From assembly GCA_964644025.1 (NCBI GenBank), contig CAZXVW010000003.1:1-61535 (forward strand): 61,535 bases of DNA. The letters run 5' to 3'. A program made the position numbers and the translations under genes. The stretch is from CAZXVW01 sp964644025 (GTDB lineage: Bacteria > Acidobacteriota > Terriglobia > Bryobacterales > Bryobacteraceae). Below, piece after piece: positions 44,231 to 54,603 of the stretch (positions are counted from its first letter, which is position 1; each line of letters opens with the position of its first letter). The notes under the pieces were generated by a model, which saw only the letters and a list, made by a program, of their open reading frames with translations, did no database searches and was not told where the DNA came from.

Positions 44231-45508
44231 ATGCGGTGGCGAGCGGCCATCTTCGCCCTGGCTTTGCTGTGGCCGGGCGCGGTTGAGCTGACCCGAGCCT
44301 GGCCGGTTCCGCACGTGCTGCTCTTCTTGCAGCAGACCAACTTCAACGCGGAAGGGATGAAGGCGCTCGACGAACAGCAATATGATCAGGCCGCCCAGGC
44401 ATTCCAAAAAGCCATTGAAGCTGATCCGGAAAACTACGCCGCTCACTTCAACCTCGCCCTGGCCAATACCATGCTCGGAAAGACCGGCGAGGCCATCGCG
44501 GGTTACGAAAAGGTCCTGGAGCTGAAGCCAGGGCTTTATGAAGCCGAATTGAACCTGGGCATTCTGCTGCTGGAGCGGAAAGATGCCGCGCGCGCTCTCG
44601 TTCACCTGAAATCAGCCCTAGAGAAGAAGCCTGACGAATTTCGACCGAACTACTACGTGGCGGAAGCGCTGGCCGCGGCGGGCCGGTATGCCGAAGCCGA
44701 GCCGTACTACAAGAAGGCGCAGGAGGTAAACGCGGGCTCGGCTGCCACCCAGGCGGGCCTGGCCCGGGCGATGGCCAGGCAGGGCCGGGTGGAGGAGGCG
44801 GAAGCACATTACCGCCGGGCGGCCGAGATCGATCCGTCCTACCGCAGCGTCCTGCTCGAGCTGGCGGCGCTGCTGGAAGAGAAGGGACGGAAGCAGGAAG
44901 CCATCAGCATTTACGAGCAGTTTCCCGAGAATCCCGTTGTGCGCGAGAGGCTCGGGAACCTGTTGCTGGAGACCGGCCACGCCGCGGAGGCCATTCCTCA
45001 CCTTCAGTTCGCCGTAAGCCGCTCACCCACCGCCGCCAACCGTTTCGCTCTGGCCACCGCTTACTTGCGCACGAAGCAGCCGGAGAAAGCGGTCCCACTG
45101 CTGGAGCTGGCCCTTGAAGAGAAGCCGGATAATTTCGACCTGCGCATGATGTACGGCCGGATCCTTCGGGACCAACGAAAATACGGTCCGGCGGCGCAGC
45201 AGTTCCTGAAGGCGGTTCAGCAGAAGCCAAACTCCCAAGAAGCCTGGAACGAACTCGCCGGGATGCTCATTCTGCTGGAGAACTATCCGCAGGCGTTGGC
45301 GGCGCTGGACCGGGTGGAAGCGCTCGGTCACGCCCCTCCAGGAATCCATTACTTCCGGGCCATCATCTTGGACAAGGCTCACATGTACAAGCCGGCGCTG
45401 GCAAGTTATGAGAAGTACCTGGCTCTGGCCGACGGATCGCATCCGGATGAGGAATTCAAGGCCAGGCAACGAGTCAAGGTCATCAAGAAGGAGTTGAGCA
45501 GGCGATGA
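44231..45508 (+). CDS. Exported TPR-repeat protein
   Basis: 425 residues with an N-terminal signal or anchor (MRWRAAIFALALLWPGAVEL). About ten tetratricopeptide repeats follow, such as YDQAAQAFQKAIEADPEN, TGEAIAGYEKVLELKPG, YAEAEPYYKKAQEVNAGS and PEKAVPLLELALEEKPDN. Probably a periplasmic scaffold. The stop overlaps the next start (ATGA), making it the first gene of a coupled trio with two small exported proteins. Confidence 0.88.
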   Translation: MRWRAAIFALALLWPGAVELTRAWPVPHVLLFLQQTNFNAEGMKALDEQQYDQAAQAFQKAIEADPENYAAHFNLALANTMLGKTGEAIAGYEKVLELKPGLYEAELNLGILLLERKDAARALVHLKSALEKKPDEFRPNYYVAEALAAAGRYAEAEPYYKKAQEVNAGSAATQAGLARAMARQGRVEEAEAHYRRAAEIDPSYRSVLLELAALLEEKGRKQEAISIYEQFPENPVVRERLGNLLLETGHAAEAIPHLQFAVSRSPTAANRFALATAYLRTKQPEKAVPLLELALEEKPDNFDLRMMYGRILRDQRKYGPAAQQFLKAVQQKPNSQEAWNELAGMLILLENYPQALAALDRVEALGHAPPGIHYFRAIILDKAHMYKPALASYEKYLALADGSHPDEEFKARQRVKVIKKELSRR

Positions 45509-45948
45509 TCCGAAGGCGGCAATTTCTGGCTGGCTGGCTCGCGGTGGTTTCCGGCGGAATTCTGCGCGCGGATCTGAAAGCGGTGCGGGCGGAGCCGAGG
45601 CTCGAGAAACGGGCTGACAAAGCCCTGAAGAACGCCCACGCAATGCTGAACGTCGCGCGCGATGCATACCGGAAAGGCGACTCGAACCGGGTGAGGGCGG
45701 CGCTGGACGAAGTGGCCGAGTCGGTCCAGCTTGCTTACCAGTCGCTGAAGGATACAGGAAAGAATCCCCGCAAGAGGGCCAAACCTTTCAAGCGGGCGGA
45801 AATCAGCACCCGCAAGCTCTTGCGCCGGCTGGAGAGCTTGCGGGACGAGATGAGCTACCTGGATCGGGACCAGATCGACAGCGTGATTTCCGTCGTGCGC
45901 AAGGTGAACGAGGATCTCTTGCACGACGTGATGGGAGGGGGCCGGTAA
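45505..45948 (+). CDS. Small Tat-like exported helical protein
   Basis: 147 residues: an N-terminus MIRRRQFLAGWLAVVSGGIL reads as a Tat-type signal. The rest is predicted helical and charged (LEKRADKALKNAHAMLNVARD, ISTRKLLRRLESLRDEM). No known family. Overlaps the TPR gene by ATGA and the next gene by TAATG, so the three are translated together. Confidence 0.7.
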   Translation: MIRRRQFLAGWLAVVSGGILRADLKAVRAEPRLEKRADKALKNAHAMLNVARDAYRKGDSNRVRAALDEVAESVQLAYQSLKDTGKNPRKRAKPFKRAEISTRKLLRRLESLRDEMSYLDRDQIDSVISVVRKVNEDLLHDVMGGGR

Positions 45949-46595
45949 TGCGATTCTTGGCGATGATTTTGTTGATGGCGGGCCTGACGCTGCCGGCGTT
46001 CGGGGAGCGCGATTTCCTCACCACGGATGAAGCCGACCAGGTGCGCCTGACCCAGGAGCCAAATGCCCGCCTGAAGCTTTACGCGGAGTTCGCCCGGCAA
46101 CGCGTGGATTTGCTGGAATACTTGCTATCACAGGAAAAGACGGGGCGCGGCAGCCTGATCCACGACACGCTGGAAGACTACACGAAGATCATCGAAACGA
46201 TCGATACCGTGGCCGACGACGCGCTGGTCCGCGGTGTCGATATTCAGGAAGGGATCGCCGCGGTGGCCAAAGCCGAGCAGGATTTCCTGGGGGTGCTGGC
46301 GAAGATCCGGGCCAGCAAGCCGCGTGACCTGGAGCTCTATGAATTCGTGCTGGCGAATGCCATTGATGCCACTTCGGACAGCCTGGAGGTGTCGCTTGAG
46401 GATCTGCGCGAGCGGAAGGCCGAGGCGGTGGCGAAGGAGAAGCAGGAGCGCCGGGAGCTGGAAGAGCTGATGACCCCGGAGAGCGCTCGCGAGCGGCGCC
46501 AGCAGGACGCCGCGATGAAGAAGAAAGAGGAGGAGCACAAGCGCAAGGCGCCGACGCTGTACCGGAAGGGCGAGAAGAAGCCGGAGCAACACTGA
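45948..46595 (+). CDS. Exported helical hypothetical protein
   Basis: 215 residues: signal peptide (MRFLAMILLMAGLTLPAFG), helical middle, and a long charged C-terminal coil (about 150-215, RERKAEAVAKEKQERRELEEL) ending in Lys-rich repeats. Last of the TPR trio. No family recognised. A role in an envelope complex with the TPR protein is inferred only from coupling. Confidence 0.7.
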   Translation: MRFLAMILLMAGLTLPAFGERDFLTTDEADQVRLTQEPNARLKLYAEFARQRVDLLEYLLSQEKTGRGSLIHDTLEDYTKIIETIDTVADDALVRGVDIQEGIAAVAKAEQDFLGVLAKIRASKPRDLELYEFVLANAIDATSDSLEVSLEDLRERKAEAVAKEKQERRELEELMTPESARERRQQDAAMKKKEEEHKRKAPTLYRKGEKKPEQH

Positions 46596-46678
46596 GAACC
46601 GGCTCTCCTCACCCGTTGCCCGTTACTCCGGAATGTCAGGGACAGCAAACGCGTCAGCGCTCCGAGCAGCGCCGGCGA

Positions 46679-47245
46679 TCAGCGGAGAACGTTGATGGGG
46701 GCGCTGCCACCCCGCCCGAGGCGCTCGGCGGCGTTCTCGTCCGCATAGGCCGCCACAATCTCCCCGAAATAAATGCGGTGGAAGTCCCCTTCCGGGTAGG
46801 CATCGTCCCGGACCGCCTGAGCGAGTGCCTCCGGGACCACGTCGTTGTAATGCAAGCAGCGGCACTCGTAATGGACCACGCACTCCTGGATTACCGGCGG
46901 CCTCACCTGCTTGCTGGCCACCGGGGTCAGTTTCATTTCGCGGAACTTGTCGTGATCCCGGCCTGATACGGTGCCGCAATGACTCGCGGCGGTCGCCAGC
47001 TCCCGCGGCGGCACGTTGACGGTGAACTCGCGCACTTGCTCCAGCCGGCTGTAGCTGTAACGCGACGGCCTGACCAGTACGATGAAGACCGGCCTGGCCC
47101 AGATCGAGCCAACCGTCCCCCAGCCGATGGTCATGACGTTCGCCTTCCCGGCGGCGTCCGCCGTCACCAGCAACAGACCGTCCTCTTTCATCCGGCGTAT
47201 GGTTTCCGCAAAGAAGTCTGTATAAGAGATTGTCACCTTAGCCAT
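46679..47245 (-). CDS. Flavin reductase-like FMN-binding protein
   Basis: 188 residues. Split-barrel flavin-binding fold: ANVMTIGWGTVGSIWARPVFIVLVRPSRYS, FTVNVPP and HCGTVSGRDHDKF are typical of the flavin reductase/HpaC-like group. Likely reduces FMN/FAD with NAD(P)H; the partner oxygenase is unknown. Lies 85 bp downstream of the fucosidase gene on the same strand. Confidence 0.88.
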   Translation of the reverse strand: MAKVTISYTDFFAETIRRMKEDGLLLVTADAAGKANVMTIGWGTVGSIWARPVFIVLVRPSRYSYSRLEQVREFTVNVPPRELATAASHCGTVSGRDHDKFREMKLTPVASKQVRPPVIQECVVHYECRCLHYNDVVPEALAQAVRDDAYPEGDFHRIYFGEIVAAYADENAAERLGRGGSAPINVLR

Positions 47246-47330
47246 ACGAATTTTCCTTGAACAAGTTTACGATTTCTCGTTCCCCGCTCCATGATGAAAG
47301 CGCCGGCGAGGCGCCGGCAGAGTTCCCCTG

Positions 47331-48488
47331 TTATGCTCCCGCGCGCGGCCAGCCATCGGCGCGGAGGCGGCGGCCCACCTCGCGCAGCGTAGCCACATCC
47401 TGGGGGTCGATGGAACCATCCGGCCGCGGCGCGATGTCCAGCAACAGGTTCGCGTCGTAGCCGGCGGCATAGGCGACGTTCTCCATCACCGAATCGGCGC
47501 CCCGGTGCTTGCCGTCGTTGGCTTTTCGGTAGGACCAGCCGGCGATTGCCACGCACAGCTCGATCGGCTTGCCGCTTTTCCGTACCGACTCCCGGAACTC
47601 CGGGCCGCGTTTCTCCAGCCAGTGATACTCGGGCGCCAGGAAATCTTCGGTGCCTGTCACTCCAGTCTTGTAAGAGATCAGGCATTGCGGTTGCAGCCGG
47701 CGGATCAGGGCGTACATCTCGGGAATGTGCAATTCTTTCTGCCAGGGGCCCGCTACGGTCGTGCCCACGCCGTCGAACCACATGTTGGTCACCGGGCCGT
47801 ACTGGGTCAGCAGTTCTTTCACCTGGGCGTTGCAGTACTCCACGTATCGTTCGATGTTGTAGTCGGAGCCGGTGTGGTAATGGGGATCCGGCTTCGGATA
47901 GTGCGGCCGGGCCGACTTGCCGTATTTCTCGTTGGTCATCGTGTCCGGGTGGCGCCAGTTTCGCCCGTGAGAGTAATAAAAGCACAGGCCGAGACCTTTC
48001 TTGTGACACTGCTCGGCCAGTTCGCCAACAAGGTCACGGTGAGCAGCGGAGTTGAGGCTGTTGAAATCCGTCTGTTTCGTCCGGAACAGGCAGAACCCGT
48101 CGTGGTGCATCGTGGTGATATTGACGTACTTCATCTCCGCTTCGAGCGCCAGGTCGGTGATGAAATCGGTGTCGAACTTCTCCGCACGGAATTTGTCCTT
48201 CAGCCGGGTGTAGTCGGCAATCGGGATGTTCTCCCGGTACATGATCCAGGCCCCGCGGCCGGGCAGGGAATAGAGTCCGTAATGCATGAACAGGCCGAAT
48301 TTGGCCTGGCGGAACCATTCCAGGGCCGCGGCATGCGGATCACGGGCGTACTGTTTCTCGTATCCCCTCAGCCAGGAAGGCACGGCCTGAGTGTTGCTCC
48401 CCGCGGGAGCGGCTCCGGTGAGAAACGTCCCTGCGGCGGCCATTCGGCCCGCTTGAAACAGAAACCTGCGGCGGTTTGGCAACGACAT
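47331..48488 (-). CDS. Tat-exported alpha-L-fucosidase-like enzyme (GH29)
   Basis: 385 residues from ATG 48488, which starts the Tat signal (NRRRFLFQAGRMAAAGTFL). GH29 hallmarks: FGLFMHYGLYSLPGRG, TTMHHDGFCLFRTKQTDFNS (about 126-145), and the catalytic nucleophile Asp239 in NMWFDGVG. Cleaves terminal fucose from glycans; strict substrate unproven. The N-terminal longer frame (to 48539) is a less likely start. Confidence 0.9.
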   Translation of the reverse strand: MSLPNRRRFLFQAGRMAAAGTFLTGAAPAGSNTQAVPSWLRGYEKQYARDPHAAALEWFRQAKFGLFMHYGLYSLPGRGAWIMYRENIPIADYTRLKDKFRAEKFDTDFITDLALEAEMKYVNITTMHHDGFCLFRTKQTDFNSLNSAAHRDLVGELAEQCHKKGLGLCFYYSHGRNWRHPDTMTNEKYGKSARPHYPKPDPHYHTGSDYNIERYVEYCNAQVKELLTQYGPVTNMWFDGVGTTVAGPWQKELHIPEMYALIRRLQPQCLISYKTGVTGTEDFLAPEYHWLEKRGPEFRESVRKSGKPIELCVAIAGWSYRKANDGKHRGADSVMENVAYAAGYDANLLLDIAPRPDGSIDPQDVATLREVGRRLRADGWPRAGA

Positions 48489-48567
48489 AATAATAAGAGC
48501 TCCTGGCCCATTATCAACAGTCGTGCCGGATGCCGGCAAGAAGGGGCCGGTCGCGGTTTGAAGAGCG

Positions 48568-50484
<1,917 letters not shown>

Positions 50485-50562
50485 GCGTGCTCCTGGCAGG
50501 CCAGTTCCGGCGTCCGGAAATCCCGTCTCATATATATAGACGCCGCAGCCATGCAGTTTGAT

Positions 50563-52035
50563 TCAGCGGGCGTCATCGGCCATCTCCCACACGCGGAGCA
50601 TCCGGCGGCAAGCCGGTCCCGGCTCGAAACCGGCGGCCACGCCGAATCGCCGCGCCCAAACAATTCTCTCTCCACTCGTCATGATCGGCCAGCGAGGACG
50701 ATCCCATGAGGGGATTCGCGCCTTCTGGAACAGCGCCTTCATTTTCTCCTCTTTCCGGCTACCGGGCGGCTGGAACCGGTCCCCGGGCCTCCAGTTCCGC
50801 ACGAGCAGCGGCGCGGTGATTCGCTCCGCGTCGAGCTCGTCCGCCCCTCCTGTATTATAGCCCGTGGAATCAATAGAATAGCAGCTTTCCCGAACAGCGA
50901 ACTCCAGGCAGATCACCTGAAAAGTCCCCGGGATGCGATACCGGCCGGGTACAGAGACGGAAAACTCGTAGTCCGCCGGAGGAGCCGCCCCGGGCGGCGC
51001 GAACCGAAGGCGGTCAAATGACCGCACCAGCTCCAGGTCCGGAATCCGCACCCGCCCTTCTCCTTTTCCGGGAGCCGCCAGTTCCAAAATGCGCTCCACG
51101 TGAGCGAAATCGATACGCCGGAGATCGCCCCTGACCTCCTGAATGGCGCGGCGAATCAGACGGCGCAGCACCGCGCGCGGGATCTGGCCCAAGCGGTCGA
51201 GGTTCAGAATCACGGCCGGCGGGTCCGAGGTAAGACTGCCGGCGGCCAGCCGGCTCACTTCGGCGTCCCAGTAGGCCTCTTCGTCCTGGGCCACCGCGGC
51301 CATGTTAGCGAGCGTCTCGGCCAGGGCCGGATTCCATTGCCGGGCAAGCGCCGGCAGCAGCTCGTATCGGATACGGTTCCGGGCGAAACCAAGATCCCGG
51401 TTCGAGGAATCCTCCCGCCACGCGACGGAGCGGGCGCGGAGGAACTCCTCAACCTCGGCCCGCGTCACCCCGAGCAGCGGCCGCACGATTCCTTCCGCGG
51501 TCACCGGGCGGATACCGGCCAGGCCGGCGGTGCCAGCGCCCCGCAGCAGCCGGAACAGCACCGTCTCGGCCTGGTCTGAGCGCGTGTGACCCAGGGCGAC
51601 CCGGTCCAGCGCCCCGCCGGCCAGGCGCGAGTGGAAAAACTCGTACCGTGCCCACCGGGCCGCCTGCTCCAGGTTGTCCCCCTGCTGCTCGGCCGCCAGA
51701 GCCACGTCCACCTCTTTAATCTCACAAGGCAAGCCGAGCGTGGCGGCCGTGGCGGCGACGAAGCGCGCGTCCTCATTTGACTCTTCGCCCCGCAGTCGGT
51801 GATCGAGGTGTAGCACGGTGAGCTTCAGGTTCCACCGGGGCGCCAGTTCGAACAGGACATGGAGCAAAGCCATTGAGTCCGCGCCCCCGGAAACCGCAAC
51901 GCCCACGCGCTGGCCCGGCGCAAACATGCCGTAACGGCGGATGGTTTCGGCGACGCGCTGCTGGAAATCCTCTCCGATGCTCCTATTGTAAAACCCGGGG
52001 ACCAAGTGGTTGTCCGGTGCTTTGGTCACCCTCAT
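50563..52035 (-). CDS. tilS: tRNA(Ile)-lysidine synthetase
   Basis: 490 residues from ATG 52035. Adds lysine to C34 of tRNA-Ile(CAU). The PP-loop is VAVSGGADSMALLHVL (N-terminal third) with HLDHRLRGEES, ARYEFFHS and ALGHTRSDQAETVLFRLLRGAG; the C-terminal TilS domains end in VRNWRPGDRFQPPGSRKEEKMKALFQ. Start uncertain: ATG 52035 lies 30 codons before the conserved VAETIRRYGMF, and a TTG nearer the conserved part exists. Essential in most bacteria. Confidence 0.93.
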   Translation of the reverse strand: MRVTKAPDNHLVPGFYNRSIGEDFQQRVAETIRRYGMFAPGQRVGVAVSGGADSMALLHVLFELAPRWNLKLTVLHLDHRLRGEESNEDARFVAATAATLGLPCEIKEVDVALAAEQQGDNLEQAARWARYEFFHSRLAGGALDRVALGHTRSDQAETVLFRLLRGAGTAGLAGIRPVTAEGIVRPLLGVTRAEVEEFLRARSVAWREDSSNRDLGFARNRIRYELLPALARQWNPALAETLANMAAVAQDEEAYWDAEVSRLAAGSLTSDPPAVILNLDRLGQIPRAVLRRLIRRAIQEVRGDLRRIDFAHVERILELAAPGKGEGRVRIPDLELVRSFDRLRFAPPGAAPPADYEFSVSVPGRYRIPGTFQVICLEFAVRESCYSIDSTGYNTGGADELDAERITAPLLVRNWRPGDRFQPPGSRKEEKMKALFQKARIPSWDRPRWPIMTSGERIVWARRFGVAAGFEPGPACRRMLRVWEMADDAR

Positions 52036-52125
52036 TGCGACTGCGCCGCCGCCGGCCGCGCCCCGGTGGATGAGCCCGCCGGCGGCTGCCATGTCCGCAT
52101 CGCGGGTTTGTGTGATAATCCCGTC

Positions 52126-54108
52126 ATGGGAGCCGCACCCCTTACTGCCGGGCTGCTGCTGGCAGCCGCTGCTTTCGGGCAGAATGCAATCCGCCAGGGC
52201 CTGATCCGCGACGCCCGGGCGATCACCGGCGCGGCGGCCCGCGAGATCGCCTCCCGCGAAACCTGGGAGCCGGTGCGCGCCCGCCGCCTGGAGCAGATGC
52301 GGGACATGCTGGGCCTGCTGCCGTGGCCGGACCGGACGCCGCTGAACGTGCAAATCACTGGTAAGCTCGACCGGCCGGCCTACACCGTCGAGAAACTCGC
52401 TTTCGAGAGCTTTCCGAAGGTTTACGTCACCGCCAACCTTTATATTCCGAAGAACCGTCACGGACGCGCGCCCGCCGTCGTCTACGTCTGCGGGCACTCG
52501 TACTCCCCTTACGGGGCGAAGGCGCAATACCAGCGCCATGGCATCTCGCTGGCCAAGAACGGCTACGCGGCCATCGTTATCGACCCGATCCAGATCGCCG
52601 AGACCTTCGGCCAGCATCACGGTGTGTTTGGCCTGCAAATGTATGACTGGTATGCTCGCGGCTACTCGCCGGCCGGCGTCGAAGTGTGGAACGCGATCCG
52701 CGCCATCGACTACCTCCAGAGCCGTCCCGAGATTGATCCGGAACGGATCGGGATGACGGGCCGCTCAGGCGGTGCGGCGATGACCTGGTTCACGGCGGCG
52801 GTCGAGCCGCGCGTCAAGGTAGCCGTGCCGGTGATGGGCATCTCGACCTACGCCGCCAATCTGGCTGCCGACACGCAGCAGCACCATTGCGATTGCATGT
52901 TCCTGATCAACACCTACCGGCACGGGATGCTGCACCAGGGAGCGCTGATCGCTCCCCGGCCGTTGCTGATGGCGCATGGCCGCAAGGACGTGCTGTTTCC
53001 GGTGGCCGGTTACGAAGAGTTCGAGCGCCGCATCTCGGCGCTGTATCGTTCTTATGGAAAGCCGGATGCGTTCCGCAACATCGTCGTCGACACCGCTCAC
53101 CAGGATTCCGATTACCTCCGCGAGCAAGCCATCCGGTGGTTCGACAAGTACCTGATGGGCGTCGCGCCGCGCAAGCTTGATCTTTCCTACGAGAACGAGC
53201 CTGGCGAGGCGCTGGCGGTGTTCCCCGATGGTCCGCCGCGGGACGCCCGGAATTACCGGGTCGATGAAATCCTGCTGCCGACGCCCGCGTTTCAGCGCTT
53301 CGGTTCCCTCGAGGCCTGGAAGCAGCGCCGCGCGAAGATACTGGAGCTGCTGCGCGGACGCGTCTTCCGGAATCTGCCGGCGTCCGCGCCTCCGCTGAAC
53401 CCCCGCCGGGAAGACCCCGAAGCCCGGTTTCAGAAGGTTTCCTTCACCTCGGAGCCGGGCATTGAAATCCAGGGAGTGATGACGAGGCCGCAAACCCGCG
53501 AAGGCCGGCTTCCGGCCCTGCTCTATGTCGCTTCAGACAACGATGACCGGGACTATCTCGGCCGCCTGTTCCGGCACCCGGAGCGGGGCGCTCCCATCGT
53601 CCAGTTTGGCGTTTTCCCTCGCGGCACGGCCGCTCCGGCACCGCCCCGGAGCCTGTGGCTTGATCTGTTTCGCAACGCCATGCACACGGGCAACACCCTC
53701 GATTCCCTGCGCGTCTGGGACGTGCTGCGGGCCTTTGAACTGCTGCGTTCGCAAGCGGCGGTGGACCCGGCGCGCATCACGCTGGCCGGACGCGGACAGG
53801 CCGGGATCCTGGCGCTCTACGCCGCAATCCTGAACGAGCGTGTTCACCAGGTGCTGCTGATCGATCCGCCTTCCTCGCACGTTCACGGCCCGTATTTCCT
53901 GAATGTCCTGCGCTATACCGACATCCCTGAGGCAGCGGCCCTGCTGGCCCCCCGGCGGCTGAACTTCTACCGGCGCCTGCCTCCGGCTTTCGAGCGAACT
54001 CGGGAAATCTACAAACTCTACGGCAAACCGGACCGTGTATTCCTTACCATGGAAATACGGAACGTGGTCATTGGCCGTTACGATCACAACTTCGCGAGCG
54101 GATGGTAG
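52126..54108 (+). CDS. Exported tandem alpha/beta hydrolase, second domain degenerate
   Basis: 660 residues, signal peptide ending near AAAAFG. Domain 1 (about 25-350) resembles acetyl-xylan-esterase-like hydrolases: nucleophile Ser214 in GRSGGA, Asp288 in GRKDVLFPV, His325 in DTAHQDSDY. Domain 2 (about 435-650) repeats the fold, but its nucleophile elbow reads GRGQA with Gly557 where Ser should be, so it is probably catalytically dead. Diverges from tilS with a 90-bp gap. Confidence 0.8.
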   Translation: MGAAPLTAGLLLAAAAFGQNAIRQGLIRDARAITGAAAREIASRETWEPVRARRLEQMRDMLGLLPWPDRTPLNVQITGKLDRPAYTVEKLAFESFPKVYVTANLYIPKNRHGRAPAVVYVCGHSYSPYGAKAQYQRHGISLAKNGYAAIVIDPIQIAETFGQHHGVFGLQMYDWYARGYSPAGVEVWNAIRAIDYLQSRPEIDPERIGMTGRSGGAAMTWFTAAVEPRVKVAVPVMGISTYAANLAADTQQHHCDCMFLINTYRHGMLHQGALIAPRPLLMAHGRKDVLFPVAGYEEFERRISALYRSYGKPDAFRNIVVDTAHQDSDYLREQAIRWFDKYLMGVAPRKLDLSYENEPGEALAVFPDGPPRDARNYRVDEILLPTPAFQRFGSLEAWKQRRAKILELLRGRVFRNLPASAPPLNPRREDPEARFQKVSFTSEPGIEIQGVMTRPQTREGRLPALLYVASDNDDRDYLGRLFRHPERGAPIVQFGVFPRGTAAPAPPRSLWLDLFRNAMHTGNTLDSLRVWDVLRAFELLRSQAAVDPARITLAGRGQAGILALYAAILNERVHQVLLIDPPSSHVHGPYFLNVLRYTDIPEAAALLAPRRLNFYRRLPPAFERTREIYKLYGKPDRVFLTMEIRNVVIGRYDHNFASGW

Positions 54109-54319
54109 CAAAGGCGTCGAGAGGGTCCTCGACGCGGCAGGTCAGAGTGCCTCCGCTACCGGGGAAAATCCCTGTGGCCAGGTCTGTAGCGCGGAGTGTC
54201 GGGCTGCCGTGTTGGCTCTCCAGCCGGCGCTCGTGCCGAAACAGGGAAACAAATGTTCTCTCCCCGGGTTTCCGGGTTTACCGCGCAGCGGATGAGACTT
54301 CGGCCGTGCCCGTTAAGAC

Positions 54320-54325
54320 TATAAT
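54320..54325 (+). promoter_or_regulatory. Candidate -10 box for the larA-like operon
   Basis: TATAAT; the bases 17 nt upstream (ACTTCG) do not match a -35. Only this element in the 495-bp gap fits a vegetative promoter. Confidence 0.35.
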
Positions 54326-54542
54326 GGTGAATGGTTCCGGTGACGCGTTCCGGTTAGTCCTCCGAGAGGACGTTTGTCTCAGCGCGAACACAACCGCACG
54401 GCGTCGTCCCCAGGTTGCTGGGCAAAACCGCTCCGCCGGCCGGGAGCCCGGCACGTTCCTGCCTCCGGCGCATGGCGGCGGAGGCGTCCGCGGCAGCCGC
54501 AAGGCCAGTACATCCCAGCACGGGCAGTGTCGCCTGCACTAA

Positions 54543-54561
54543 CCGGCTCCCATGGGACCGG
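54543..54561. repeat. Near-palindrome upstream of the larA-like gene
   Basis: CCGG-C-TCCCATGGGA-CCGG: a perfect 10-bp palindrome TCCCATGGGA (54548-54557) flanked by CCGG boxes. It lies 42 bp before the start codon. Could be a repressor operator or an mRNA hairpin. Confidence 0.35.
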
Positions 54562-54603
54562 TGAAAACGGAAACCTGGTTCACGCGGGAATAAACGAGCA
54601 ACC

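Larger units (their letters stand above)
54109..54603. other. 495-bp intergenic leader before the larA-like operon
   Basis: Contains a perfect TATAAT (54320-54325), a hairpin TCCTC-CGA-GAGGA (54358-54370) and a near-palindrome (54543-54561) centred on TCCCATGGGA. The small open frames do not look like genes. If transcription starts near 54332 the leader is about 270 nt. I do not recognise a known riboswitch class. Confidence 0.5.

Noticed and set aside
52036..52638. N-terminal extension of tilS by 200 codons
   Set aside because: It runs through the divergent hydrolase gene and has no homology to TilS; ATG 52035 fits the conserved start better.
54102..54542. Open frame of 146 codons in the larA leader
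   Set aside because: Overlaps candidate promoter elements, has Arg/Ser-rich low-complexity translation and no ribosome-binding site.
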